The translations under genes were made by a program, and so were the position numbers. From the NCBI RefSeq assembly GCF_001423695.1, contig NZ_LMOZ01000002.1:728298-792297 (forward strand): a stretch of DNA of 64,000 bases, read 5' to 3'. The stretch is from Leifsonia sp. Leaf336. Its GTDB lineage: Bacteria > Actinomycetota > Actinomycetes > Actinomycetales > Microbacteriaceae. This document shows positions 1 to 8,583 of the stretch, in pieces. How positions within the stretch are numbered: position 1 is the first letter of the stretch; every line of letters begins with the position of its first letter. The notes under the pieces are model-generated. The model worked only from the letters and a program-made list of their open reading frames with translations, ran no database searches and was not told the DNA's origin.

Positions 1-486
1 CCCGCCCTGATCCTCGCCGCCGGCTTCGTCGTCGTCTTCGGCTGGCTGGGTCTGGGGTCGAGCACGCTCGGGCTGATCCTGGCGTCGATCGTGACCTCAC
101 TGCCGTTCGTCGTCCTGATCGTCTCGGGCCGGCTGCGCGACCTGAATCCGAACTACGCGGAGGCCGCCCACTCCCTGGGCGCGGGCCCGGTGCGCACGTT
201 CCTCACCATCACCATCCCGCTGATCGGACCGTCGATCATCGCGGGCGGACTGCTGGCGTTCGTGATCACGTTCAACAACTTCGCGATCCAGCTCTTCCTC
301 GCGCCGATCGGCGTCTCCACCCTCCCCGTGCAGATCTACTCGATGGTGCGCCTCGGCGTGACCCCCGACGTGGATGCGCTCGCGACGATCATCATCCTCA
401 GCACCGTGCTGCTGGTCGTCGTGCTCAACTGGCTCTCCGGCAACGCCGCCAAGCTCTTCACCACCTCCACGAACAAAGGAAAATGA
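1..486 (+). CDS. ABC transporter permease, PotC-like, 5' end cut off by the window
   Basis: This is the C-terminal part of an inner-membrane permease of a polyamine- or iron-type ABC importer. The reading frame is open from base 1, so the true start lies upstream. The visible 161 residues carry hydrophobic helices and the conserved cytoplasmic EAA loop (EAAHSLGAGPVRTF, about residues 54-67), which docks on the ATPase. The stop overlaps the start of the following ATPase gene by 4 bases (ATGA), the usual coupling for an importer operon. The substrate is unknown; the closest families are spermidine/putrescine PotC and Fe(III)/thiamine permeases. Upstream substrate-binding and PotB-like genes are expected but lie outside the window. 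Confidence 0.85.
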   Translation, partial: PALILAAGFVVVFGWLGLGSSTLGLILASIVTSLPFVVLIVSGRLRDLNPNYAEAAHSLGAGPVRTFLTITIPLIGPSIIAGGLLAFVITFNNFAIQLFLAPIGVSTLPVQIYSMVRLGVTPDVDALATIIILSTVLLVVVLNWLSGNAAKLFTTSTNKGK

Positions 487-1409
487 TGGCCGAGCTCACC
501 GTCTCGCGCGTCTCCAAGACCTTCAACGGCACGCGCGTCCTCGAACCGCTGGAGAAGCGCAACATCGGCTTCGTCTTCCAGAACTACGCGCTCTTCCCGC
601 ACCTGAGCGTGCTCTCGAACGTGATGTACGGCCTCCGCGCCCGGCGCACCCCACGCTCGGCGGCGCGCGCCAAGGCGGAGGCGATGCTGGGCCTGGTCGG
701 CCTCGGCGACTTCGGCGGCCGCTCACCCGCACAGCTCTCCGGAGGCCAGCAGCAGCGCGTCGCGCTCGCCCGCGCCCTGGTCACCTCGCCCGACCTGCTC
801 CTGCTCGACGAACCGCTCAGCGCGTTGGACAAGAAGATCCGCGGCGAGATGCAGCGCGAACTCAAGCGCATCCACCAGGAGACCGGCCTCACCACCATCA
901 TGGTCACCCACGACCAGGAAGAAGCCATGGACCTCGGCGACCAGGTGATGATGCTCGACCACGGCGTCGTGCAGCAGAACGACACCCCCGAATCCCTGTA
1001 CCGCGCCCCGGGCAACCGGTTCGTCGCCCAGTTCCTCGGCGGCCAGCTGCTCGGCACCGGAGTGGTCCACGGCACCGGGCCATCGGCCACGGTGGAGATT
1101 GGCGGCCTCTCGCTGACCACCGCCCAAAACGACCTGCGCGAGGGCGACCGGGTGGACGTGCTGGTCATGGCCGAGCGCGTGCGCATCGTCCGCGACGACG
1201 CGGTAACCCCTGCGGGAACCGCGACCGGGATCCTGAGCGCGATCGACTTCTTCGGGCCCTTCGCCCGCGCGGAGATCGCCGCCGGCGACCTCCGCATCCC
1301 CGTCACCATGCTGTCCCAGGAGGCCGAGACCCTGGTCGCCGGCCAGCAGACCCGCTTCACGATCTCGCCCGAAGGCCTCCACGCCTTCGCGGGAGAGCGG
1401 GCCGCCTGA
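483..1409 (+). CDS. ABC transporter ATP-binding protein lacking the Walker A region
   Basis: This should be the ATPase energising the permease just upstream. Visible motifs are the Q-loop (VFQNYALFPH, about residues 31-40), the ABC signature LSGGQQQRVALARAL, Walker B LLLLDEP with D-loop SALD, the switch histidine in VTHDQEEA, and a TOBE-like C-terminal domain from about residue 190. The Walker A loop (GxSGxGKT) is absent: the protein jumps from the first strand (FNGTRVLE) straight to PLEKRNIGFVFQ, where homologues have roughly 50 more residues. The frame stays open, so this looks like an in-frame internal deletion. At 308 residues it is shorter than the usual 350-370. It probably cannot bind ATP normally, and an assembly error is possible. 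The start is chosen from the ATGA overlap. Confidence 0.8.
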   Translation: MMAELTVSRVSKTFNGTRVLEPLEKRNIGFVFQNYALFPHLSVLSNVMYGLRARRTPRSAARAKAEAMLGLVGLGDFGGRSPAQLSGGQQQRVALARALVTSPDLLLLDEPLSALDKKIRGEMQRELKRIHQETGLTTIMVTHDQEEAMDLGDQVMMLDHGVVQQNDTPESLYRAPGNRFVAQFLGGQLLGTGVVHGTGPSATVEIGGLSLTTAQNDLREGDRVDVLVMAERVRIVRDDAVTPAGTATGILSAIDFFGPFARAEIAAGDLRIPVTMLSQEAETLVAGQQTRFTISPEGLHAFAGERAA

Positions 1410-1426
1410 CCCGCGCCGCCGCCGCC

Positions 1427-1488
1427 GCCGAGACGTGAGTATTCGTGGGAATCCCTGGTCCGATTACCGCGATTACTCACGTCTCGGC
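1427..1488. terminator. Bidirectional hairpin between convergent genes
   Basis: A perfect 15-bp stem, GCCGAGACGTGAGTA at 1427-1441 pairing with its reverse complement at 1474-1488, lies between the convergent ATPase and DUF4037 genes. The right arm covers the last codons of the DUF4037 gene. There is no long T-run, so its role as a terminator is inferred from position. Confidence 0.5.
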
Positions 1489-2526
1489 GCGGTACGCGCG
1501 GCGCCGGGCCTCCGGGTTCATGAGCAGGTCGACGTTGTCGGTCCACTGGTCGATCGATCCGCGGCCTCGGGGGAGGTCGCGGATCCCGGGATCGACGATC
1601 GGATCGAGCAGCTGGGCGATGATCGCCGGGTCGGGATGGAGGAAGGGGCGATCCCAGAACGGGATCGTCGCGCGTGACACGTCCGTCAGACCGCGTTCGT
1701 TCTGTCGTTCGAGGAGACGCTGCAGCGCGTCGGCGAGCGCGTGCTGTGCGGCGCCCGGCTCGGCCGCCGTGAGCACGGTGTCGATCGGCAGCTGCAGCTC
1801 CTCTGCGCCGGGCAGCGCGGCGAAGGCCGTGCCGAACCATTTCGAATACGGAGGCCAGCGGCGCTCCAGCAGGAACGCCAGGTGCATCGCCACGTGTGCC
1901 AGACGAGCCGCGATGATCCGTGCGCCCGTCTCGTCGCCCAGCTCGGCGGCGCGGCCCATCAGTGGAAGCTCCTGTGCCAGCCGCATCCAATCGCAGGCCA
2001 GGACGTACCTCCAGACCTCCTCCGGATACCAGGCGAGGTCGCGACGGGCCGTGTCGAGTTCGCCGTCCGCATCGATGAAGACCGGCCCCGCGACGACCTC
2101 CAGCACGGCCTGACCCGTGAGCGAGAGCCAGTCTCGCGCCGCGATGCCCGCTCGGGGATCGAAGCCGAGCCGCGACCGCAGGAAGCTCCCGACCGAGCTC
2201 ACGTCGACGTGGTTGCGGGGATCGCTCTCGCTCGTGAACGCGAAGCGCGTCGGCAAGCCCGCGAACGACTCGGGCAGCGCCTCGTCGAGGTACCGGGCGA
2301 CGTCGTCGACGGCGTCAGCCGCGACGAAGAGCTGCAGCCGGAGTCCCCAGTCGTGGTCGCGCGACGTCCGGTCGTCCAGTCCGAGCACATCGGATCCCTG
2401 CCCCAGCCGCCCCGCAGAGAACGGGAGGCCGGGGAATTGTGAAGAGACGAGCGGCGCGACGACCTCGTCGCAGTAGGCGCGCGCGAGCTCGATTCCGGTG
2501 GTGGTGTCATCGATCACACGCTCCAT
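1477..2526 (-). CDS. DUF4037 domain-containing protein (nucleotidyltransferase-like)
   Basis: A predicted cytosolic protein of 349 residues. The N-terminal third contains the nucleotidyltransferase-type signature GQGSDVLGLDDRTSRDHDWG (about residues 42-61), with a GS pair and spaced acidic residues expected to bind metal. The remaining two thirds are helical and rich in W and R, matching DUF4037 proteins, a poorly characterised family related to aminoglycoside/tRNA-type nucleotidyltransferases. The start at ATG 2526 (MERVIDD) is preferred. The frame stays open far upstream, but that stretch is antisense to the neighbouring amidohydrolase and is low-complexity. The real substrate is unknown. 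It is transcribed in the same direction as the amidohydrolase, about 60 bases downstream of it. Confidence 0.8.
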   Translation of the reverse strand: MERVIDDTTTGIELARAYCDEVVAPLVSSQFPGLPFSAGRLGQGSDVLGLDDRTSRDHDWGLRLQLFVAADAVDDVARYLDEALPESFAGLPTRFAFTSESDPRNHVDVSSVGSFLRSRLGFDPRAGIAARDWLSLTGQAVLEVVAGPVFIDADGELDTARRDLAWYPEEVWRYVLACDWMRLAQELPLMGRAAELGDETGARIIAARLAHVAMHLAFLLERRWPPYSKWFGTAFAALPGAEELQLPIDTVLTAAEPGAAQHALADALQRLLERQNERGLTDVSRATIPFWDRPFLHPDPAIIAQLLDPIVDPGIRDLPRGRGSIDQWTDNVDLLMNPEARRRAYRAET

Positions 2527-2585
2527 CGTGCCCGATCGGCCGCTCGTCGGCCCGTCGGCTGGGCCGATTAGATCGGTCGAAGCGC

Positions 2586-4223
2586 TCAGGCGCGGTAGAC
2601 GCTCCGCCCATCCACGAAGGTCTCGGTCACGCGGGCGGCGTCGAACGAGCGGCCGTCGGAGATGTCCCGGTCGAGGAGGACGAGGTCGGCGGCAAGCCCC
2701 GGTTCCAGCCGACCGGTGGTCGCCTCCAGGCGTCCGACCCAGGCGGCGGTGCCGGTGTACGCGTCGAGCACGGTCGCCGCGGGCAGCGCTTCGGAGGCCA
2801 GCAGCGGCTCGGTGAGCGCGAGCCCGGTCGCGTGCGGGTCGGTGGAGGGCGCCAGCCGCGTGGTTCCGGTGTGCATCGCCCACAGCGGGTTCGGGTCGGA
2901 CACCGGCCAGTCGCTGCCCGCGACGATGCGGGCTCCGCGGGTGCGCAGCGTCTCGAACGGGAAGTGCCGCGTCGCCCGGTCGTCGCCCATCATCGGCAGC
3001 TTGCGCTCGACGATCTCGGTGTCGGTGCGCGCCCACAGCAGTTGCGCGTTCACGGTGACGTCGAGTTCGGCGAACCGGTCGACGTCGGCGGTGTCGACCA
3101 CGTCGAGGTGCGCGAGCTGGTGGCGGCCTCCCGCCGGCCCGTTGACGGAGCGGGCGTGCGCCACGGCGTCGAGGCACTCGCGCACGGCGCGGTCGCCCAC
3201 GGCGTGGAGGTGCACGTCGAAGCCGCGTGCGTCGAGTTCGGCGACGATCGTCGCGAGCTCCTCCGGCGGGATGAACGAGTCGCCGCGCACTCCCGGCTGG
3301 TCGGTGTAGTCGTCGAGGAGGGCGGCCGTGCGGTTCTCGATCATGCCGTCCTGCATGATCTTGACGGTGCTCGCGACGAGGCGCGAGGTCTGCGCGACCC
3401 GGTCGCGCCGCGCCTCCAGGTCGGCGAGCTGGTCGAGGCCGCGGTCGCGATCCCACCACTGGCAGAGCACGACCCGGGCGGTGAGCGCACCCTGCGACTC
3501 CAGGCTCAGGTAGGCGTCGAGGGAGTCGGGACCGAGCTCGCTCTTGCCCACGGCCGCGTCGTGCCACGTCGTCACGCCCACTGCGTGGAGGCGCTGCTGC
3601 GCGGCCAGGATGGCCTCCTCAAGGAATCCGGGCGCGGGCTCAGGGAGGATCGCGTCCAGCGCCTGCATCGCGGTGTCGAGCAGCACGCCGGTGAGCTCGC
3701 CGTGCTCGTCGCGCACGAAGTGACCGCCCGACGGGTCGGCGATGTCGGGGGCGATCCCCGCGGCCTCCAGCGCCCGGGTGTTCACCCAGACGCCGTGGCC
3801 GTCGTGGCTGGTCAGGATCACCGGGCGGTCGCCGACGACCGCATCGAGCAGCGCACGCGTCGGGAAGCCTCCGTCGAAGACATCGCCGTACCAGCCGACT
3901 CCGACGATGGTGCCGAGCTCGGGATGCGCGCTCGCGTAGTCGGCGATGATCCGCAGGTAGGCGTCGGCGTCGTGCACGGGCATGAGGTCGATGCCGAGCA
4001 GGGAGCTCCCGGCCATCGGCGGGTGCACGTGCGTGTCGTGGAAGCCGGGGAGAAGGGCGGCGCCGCCCGCGTCCCGCACCTCGGTGCCGGGGTCTCTCAG
4101 CGCAGTGAGGTCGTCGTCGACGCCGACGGCCGCGATGACGCCGTCACGGACGAGCACGCCGCCGTCCTGCCAGCGGCCGTCGCCGAGGAAGAGGCGGGCG
4201 TTCATGATGTGCAGACTCGTCAT
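2586..4223 (-). CDS. Amidohydrolase family protein (YtcJ-like)
   Basis: A metal-dependent hydrolase of the amidohydrolase superfamily 3, cytosolic, 545 residues as usual for YtcJ-type proteins. The metal-binding HxH is seen in GFHDTHVHPP (about residues 60-69), later histidines in FDVHLHAVGDRAV, and the catalytic aspartate in GSDWPVSDPNPLW. The C-terminus rebuilds the small beta-sandwich (LEPGLAADLVLLDRD). The start at ATG 4223 (MTSLHIMNARL) is chosen because GAAGGGA sits just upstream. An 18-residue longer in-frame start exists but has no such site. Family members act on formamides, cyclic amides or related C-N bonds; the substrate here is unknown. The LysR gene lies directly upstream on the same strand. 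Confidence 0.88.
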   Translation of the reverse strand: MTSLHIMNARLFLGDGRWQDGGVLVRDGVIAAVGVDDDLTALRDPGTEVRDAGGAALLPGFHDTHVHPPMAGSSLLGIDLMPVHDADAYLRIIADYASAHPELGTIVGVGWYGDVFDGGFPTRALLDAVVGDRPVILTSHDGHGVWVNTRALEAAGIAPDIADPSGGHFVRDEHGELTGVLLDTAMQALDAILPEPAPGFLEEAILAAQQRLHAVGVTTWHDAAVGKSELGPDSLDAYLSLESQGALTARVVLCQWWDRDRGLDQLADLEARRDRVAQTSRLVASTVKIMQDGMIENRTAALLDDYTDQPGVRGDSFIPPEELATIVAELDARGFDVHLHAVGDRAVRECLDAVAHARSVNGPAGGRHQLAHLDVVDTADVDRFAELDVTVNAQLLWARTDTEIVERKLPMMGDDRATRHFPFETLRTRGARIVAGSDWPVSDPNPLWAMHTGTTRLAPSTDPHATGLALTEPLLASEALPAATVLDAYTGTAAWVGRLEATTGRLEPGLAADLVLLDRDISDGRSFDAARVTETFVDGRSVYRA

Positions 4224-4265
4224 CGGCGTCCCTTCGCGTATCCGACCAGTCTCCGTTGCACGGTA

Positions 4266-4296
4266 TGGATCACGCAAATAGGTTCGAGTGGATCAC
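4266..4296 (-). promoter_or_regulatory. Direct repeat upstream of the amidohydrolase gene
   Basis: The octamer GTGATCCA (read on the minus strand) occurs twice, at 4266-4273 and 4289-4296, 23 bases apart start to start, about two helical turns. It lies 43-73 bases upstream of the amidohydrolase start and is therefore a candidate binding site for a regulator such as the adjacent LysR protein. No assignment can be made from one copy of the locus. Confidence 0.3.
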
Positions 4297-4355
4297 TTCA
4301 TCAGCACGCTAGATGTGTGACTCGCGCGAAACGCCGGCGTCATCCGCGCCGGCGA

Positions 4356-5291
4356 TCAGGCTCGCGACGGCGCCGGATTCAGCGACTCGGCGACCACCTG
4401 TGCGGCGATGTCGCTGACCGCCCGCGCCCGCGCCGTCGCCCGGACCGAGCGCATCGCGGCGAGCACCACCGGCAGCGCGGGGACGCTGTCGGCGATCGGG
4501 AGGGCGGCCACCCGTTCGCCGTCGTAACTGAGGTCATGCCGCGGCCGCTGGTTGAGGATCGAGAACCCGTGGCCGTGCGCGACGAACGCGCGCACGGTCT
4601 CATAGTTCAGCGAGCGGTGCCGGATCTCCGGCTGCAGGCCGGCGCCGGCGAGGATGCCGAGGAAGTACTCGCGGCTGTGCGGCAGGTCGAGCAGGATCAT
4701 CGGCTCACGCGAGAGCTCGCGCAGGAACACCTGCGGGGAGGCCGCCAGCGGATGATCGGCCGGCAGGATGACGTGCGGGGGAGCGTCCGACAGCACCGCC
4801 GTGCGGATGTCGTTGCCGAAGCCGAAGTCGTAGCCGATCAGCAGTTCGACACGGCCGCTGCGCAGCGCGGCCCGTGCGCCGTCGGTGTCGAGCTCGTCGA
4901 CCTCGATGTCGAGGTAGGGGTGCTCCGCTCGCACCCGGCTCACGATCGCGGGGAGGACGAACGGCGCGAGCGTGACGAAGCAGCCGATGCGGATGGTGCC
5001 GCGCACCTGGTTGTCGATGCCGCGCGCGGTGTCGAGCGCCTCCTCCAGGTTGAGCAGGAGGGCGCGCGCATCGCCGAGGAACTGCTGCCCCGACGGCGTG
5101 AGCGTGAGGCCCCGCGAGCGCTGGCGGATGAAGAGCTGCGCGCCGACCTGCTGCTCGAGCTGCGCGATGGCCGACGAGACCGCCGACTGGGCGACGAACA
5201 GCTCCTCCGCGGCGCGCGTCATGGAGAGGTGCGTCGCGGCCTCGATGAAGTAGCGCAGCTGCGCCAGGGTGACGTCGGGCTTCTTGCTCAT
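4356..5291 (-). CDS. LysR family transcriptional regulator
   Basis: A 311-residue DNA-binding regulator. The N-terminal winged helix-turn-helix is typical (LRYFIEAATHLSMTRAAEEL, then AQSAVSSAIAQLEQQVGAQLF, residues about 12-55), followed by a linker helix and a two-lobe effector domain starting near residue 90 (IRIGCFVTLAPFVLP). LysR proteins normally regulate the divergent gene, here the NCS1 permease and GMC oxidoreductase; the 148-bp shared intergenic region (5292-5439) would hold the operator. It may also control the amidohydrolase downstream. The effector is unknown, but the neighbourhood suggests a transported nitrogenous compound. Confidence 0.92.
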   Translation of the reverse strand: MSKKPDVTLAQLRYFIEAATHLSMTRAAEELFVAQSAVSSAIAQLEQQVGAQLFIRQRSRGLTLTPSGQQFLGDARALLLNLEEALDTARGIDNQVRGTIRIGCFVTLAPFVLPAIVSRVRAEHPYLDIEVDELDTDGARAALRSGRVELLIGYDFGFGNDIRTAVLSDAPPHVILPADHPLAASPQVFLRELSREPMILLDLPHSREYFLGILAGAGLQPEIRHRSLNYETVRAFVAHGHGFSILNQRPRHDLSYDGERVAALPIADSVPALPVVLAAMRSVRATARARAVSDIAAQVVAESLNPAPSRA

Positions 5292-5439
5292 CGGAGGCCT
5301 CCCGGTTACGACGATGTTTCCGCTCTGTTTCCTCCGGCGCGGTATCTGCCGAAGTGATGCAGTGCTTCAGGCAACCTTAGTTGATTGATGCGGAAAAGCA
5401 GCAGAGGCTTCTATGCCAAACGACGACGAGGAGCACACC

Positions 5440-6897
5440 ATGAGCACAGAGGCCCGCATCGAGCCACGCAGCGACGCCCTCGGCGTCGAGACGCGCACCA
5501 TCGACTACATCCCCGAGAACGAGCGGCACGGCAAGGCACGCAACCTGTTCACGATCTGGTTCGGCGGCAACATCATGATGCTGTCGATCGCGACGGGGCT
5601 GCTCGCGACCGCCGTGTACGGCCTCCCGATCTGGGCGGCGATCATCGCGCTCATCGCGGGCAACCTGATCGGCGGTGTCGTGATGGCGCTGCACGCGGCG
5701 CAGGGGCCGCAGATGGGCGTGCCGCAGATGCTGCAGACGCGGGCGCAGTTCGGTTCGTACGGCAGCCTCCTGGTCGTCGTCATCGTCGTCGGCATGTACG
5801 TCGCGTTCTTCGCCTCGAACGTGATCCTGGGAGGCCAGGCGCTCGACTCGCTCACCCATATCGGCGACTTCTGGTCGACGGTGCTCGTCGGGCTCATCAG
5901 CGTGTTCGGCGCTGTCTTCGGCTACCGCCTCCTGCACGTGTTCGGAACGGTGATGAGCATCGTCGCCGGCCTCACCATCGCGCTGGTCTTCGTCTACATC
6001 TTCGCGGCGGGGACGCTGCCGGCCAGCGCTCTCAGCTACGGGTCGGTCACCGCCACCGGCATCATGGGCACCATCTCGGTCGCCGCGCTCTGGCAGATCG
6101 CCTACGCTCCGTACGTCTCCGACTACACGCGCTACATGCCCAAGGACACCGGCGTGCGGGCCGCCTTCTGGGCGACCTTCGCAGGCTGCGTCCTCGGCTC
6201 CGTCATCCCGATGGTGCTCGGCTCGATCGTCGGCGCCGCCTTCCCCAAAGACGACGTGGCGACCGGCCTGAGCGCCCTGATCCCCGGGATCGCCGGGCTC
6301 GCGATGCTGGTCTTCGGAGTCGGGATCAGCGTCAGCAACGGCATGAACCTGTACTGCGGCAGCCTCGCGATCATCACCATCGGGCAGACGCTGTTCCCGA
6401 AGTGGCTCCCGCGGGCCGTCACCCGCGGCGCCATCGCGGTGATCCTGTTCCTGGTCGCGCTCGTGCTCGGCTTCGCGTTCTCCGCCAACTTCCTGGTCAA
6501 CCTGTCGAACCTGATGATCCTGCTGCTGTGCGTGCTCATCCCGTGGACCGCGGTGAACCTGGTCGACTACTACGCGGTCAAGCACGGCAAGTACGACATC
6601 GCCTCGCTGTTCCGCCAGGACGGCGGCATCTACGGCCGCATCAACCGCAACGCCGTGATCTGCTACGTGCTCGGCATCCTCGTGCAGCTGCCCTTCCTCA
6701 GCACGGCGTTCTACACCGGCCCGATCGCCACCGCGCTCGGCGGCGTCGACATCTCGTGGATCGTCGGCCTCGCCGTGATCTGCCCGCTCTACTACGCGCT
6801 CATGAAGTGGGCGCCGTCGAAGCCGCCGGTGCTGTCCGGGCCGGAGTCGGCCTCCACCCCTCTCGCCCCCTCCATCGGAACCGCAGGAGCAGAATGA
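5440..6897 (+). CDS. NCS1 family cytosine/purine-type permease
   Basis: A 485-residue membrane transporter with about twelve hydrophobic segments, matching the nucleobase:cation symporter-1 family (cytosine, purines, hydantoin, thiamine or allantoin). The family N-terminus is recognisable (PENERHGKARNLFTIWFGGN, about residues 25-44), as is the QIAYAPYVSDYTRYMP stretch in the middle. The start at ATG 5440 (MSTEARIEP) is preferred over one nine codons upstream because GACGAGGAG lies seven bases before it. Its stop overlaps the GMC oxidoreductase start (ATGA), so the two are almost certainly cotranscribed. The substrate cannot be deduced; pairing with an FAD oxidase suggests an alcohol- or amine-bearing compound. 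Confidence 0.9.
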   Translation: MSTEARIEPRSDALGVETRTIDYIPENERHGKARNLFTIWFGGNIMMLSIATGLLATAVYGLPIWAAIIALIAGNLIGGVVMALHAAQGPQMGVPQMLQTRAQFGSYGSLLVVVIVVGMYVAFFASNVILGGQALDSLTHIGDFWSTVLVGLISVFGAVFGYRLLHVFGTVMSIVAGLTIALVFVYIFAAGTLPASALSYGSVTATGIMGTISVAALWQIAYAPYVSDYTRYMPKDTGVRAAFWATFAGCVLGSVIPMVLGSIVGAAFPKDDVATGLSALIPGIAGLAMLVFGVGISVSNGMNLYCGSLAIITIGQTLFPKWLPRAVTRGAIAVILFLVALVLGFAFSANFLVNLSNLMILLLCVLIPWTAVNLVDYYAVKHGKYDIASLFRQDGGIYGRINRNAVICYVLGILVQLPFLSTAFYTGPIATALGGVDISWIVGLAVICPLYYALMKWAPSKPPVLSGPESASTPLAPSIGTAGAE

Positions 6898-8459
6898 CCG
6901 CCGAGCCCACCAGCACCGCCACCGCCGCCGCCGAGTACGACTATGTCGTGGTCGGCGGTGGCACCGCGGGCGGCATCGTCGCCGCGCGGCTCTCCGAGAA
7001 CCCGGAGGTCACCGTCGGCCTCCTCGAGTGGGGCCCGAGCGACCGTGACGAGGGCCGGGCCCGGTCGATCCGGCGCTGGGAGGAGATGATCGAGAGCGAA
7101 TACGACCTCGACTACCGCAGCGTGCCGCAGGAGCGCGGCAACTCGACCATCCGGCAGTCGCGCATGCGCATCCTCGGCGGCTGCTCCACGGCCAACACGA
7201 TGATCGCCTGGCGCCCGCCGGCCTCCGACCTCGACGAGTGGGTGGAGGCCGGGGCGGCCGGGTGGGATGCCGCGAGCTTCCAGCCGTACTTCGACCGGCT
7301 GCGGATCCCGATCCACCCGGTGGCTGCGGCCGATCGCAATCCGTTCGTCGCCGACGTCGTGTCGGCCGCGAGCAGTGCCCTGGGCCTCCCGCTGCAGGAG
7401 CAGTGGAACGACGGCCGCACCGACACGCTGGCGCGCGGCGCCGGCTTCTTCGAGGTCGGCTACGACCCGCAGACCAACGTGCGCGGGTCGAGCTCGATCC
7501 ACTACCTCCACGACGTCATGGACACCCGGGAGTCGCTCGACGTGATCACCGGTGCTCGTGCCGAGCGCGTGATCGTGGAGGACGGCCGAGCGGTCGCCGT
7601 GGTCTATCGCTCGGCGGACGGCGAGCTTCAGGCGGTGCGCGCGCGGCGCGAGATCGTGCTCGCCTGCGGGGCGATCGACACGCCGCGGCTGCTGTTGCTC
7701 TCGGGCATCGGCCCGGTCGACGTGCTGGAGGCGGCCGGGGTGGAGCCCGTGCTCGACCTGCCGGGCGTCGGCGAGAACCTCCAGGACCACGCCGAGGGCC
7801 TCGTGGTGTGGGAAGCCGTGTCGGCTCCGCCCGCGATCTCGGCCTCCGGCTGGGACGCCGGCGCGATGGTCGGCGTCGACGGCGACCCGGCGAAGGCGGA
7901 CGTGCTCATGCACTTCCCGGTCGAGCCGGTCGTCGACCACCCGCGCGCACGCGGTGTGAGCTTCCCCGAGACCATCGTGGCGATCGCGCCGAACGTGGCG
8001 AAGCCGCACAGCCGCGGCCGGGTCACCATCGCCTCCGCCGACCCTGCCGAGCCTCCGGTGATCGACTACCGCTACTTCACCGACGCTTCCGGCCACGACG
8101 AGCGGATGCTGGTCGCCGGCGTGCGCCTGGCGCGGCGGATCGCGGAGGCCGAGCCGATGCGGCGGCACCTGGTGCGGGAGGTCTTCCCTGGCCCGGAGGT
8201 GCAGACCGACGAGGAGCTGTCGGCCGTGCAGCGCGACATCCACCAGACCGTCTACCACGTGAGCGGAACGTGCCGGATCGGGGCCGTCGACGACCGGCTC
8301 GCGGTGGTCGACCAGTCACTGCGGGTGCGGGGGATCGACGGGCTGCGGATCGCTGACGCATCGGTGTTCCCGACGCTGACCTCTGTGAACCCGGTCATCA
8401 CCGTGATGATGGTGGCGGAGCGGGCGGCCGACCTGATCGCCGCGCGCGTTCCGGCCTGA
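6894..8459 (+). CDS. GMC family FAD-dependent oxidoreductase
   Basis: A 521-residue flavoenzyme of the glucose-methanol-choline family, which oxidises alcohols to aldehydes. The FAD dinucleotide fold is at the N-terminus (YVVVGGGTAGGIVAARL, about residues 18-34), followed by the family stretch RILGGCSTANTMIAW, the second signature ACGAIDTPRLLLLSGIGP, and the C-terminal catalytic region with histidine in YHVSGTCRIG and the NPVIT motif. The usual GGSSxxN in the FAD-covering loop reads GGCSTAN here, a mild departure. It resembles choline dehydrogenase, but the substrate is unknown. It follows the permease with a 4-base overlap, so it probably acts on whatever that permease imports. Confidence 0.9.
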   Translation: MTAEPTSTATAAAEYDYVVVGGGTAGGIVAARLSENPEVTVGLLEWGPSDRDEGRARSIRRWEEMIESEYDLDYRSVPQERGNSTIRQSRMRILGGCSTANTMIAWRPPASDLDEWVEAGAAGWDAASFQPYFDRLRIPIHPVAAADRNPFVADVVSAASSALGLPLQEQWNDGRTDTLARGAGFFEVGYDPQTNVRGSSSIHYLHDVMDTRESLDVITGARAERVIVEDGRAVAVVYRSADGELQAVRARREIVLACGAIDTPRLLLLSGIGPVDVLEAAGVEPVLDLPGVGENLQDHAEGLVVWEAVSAPPAISASGWDAGAMVGVDGDPAKADVLMHFPVEPVVDHPRARGVSFPETIVAIAPNVAKPHSRGRVTIASADPAEPPVIDYRYFTDASGHDERMLVAGVRLARRIAEAEPMRRHLVREVFPGPEVQTDEELSAVQRDIHQTVYHVSGTCRIGAVDDRLAVVDQSLRVRGIDGLRIADASVFPTLTSVNPVITVMMVAERAADLIAARVPA

Positions 8460-8520
8460 CCTCTCCACCTCACGCAGTCAGCGGAGGAGATCCACGAGTG
8501 CGGGCCTCGAAAACGCGGCT

Positions 8521-8563
8521 AACGGAGGAGATCCCGGCCTCAAGGACCGGGATCTCCTCCGTT
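8521..8563. terminator. 17-bp perfect hairpin between convergent genes
   Basis: AACGGAGGAGATCCCGG at 8521-8537 pairs perfectly with 8547-8563 around a 9-base loop, placed between the convergent GMC oxidoreductase and APC permease genes. A partial copy of the same arm (CGGAGGAGATCC) lies at about 8482. The arm is the same as the repeats at 18388-18611. It likely terminates both transcripts. Confidence 0.6.
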
Positions 8564-8583
8564 GTCGCGTGGGGCGACGGCCG

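Noticed and set aside
1477-3567. A 696-residue form of the DUF4037 protein
   Set aside because: The extra N-terminal part is antisense to the amidohydrolase gene and is Arg/Pro-rich; the start at 2526 gives a normal protein.
2439-5357. A 972-residue plus-strand open frame over the amidohydrolase and LysR genes
   Set aside because: Arg/Gly/Val-rich antisense frame typical of high-GC DNA, with no domain content; the minus-strand genes have complete family motifs.
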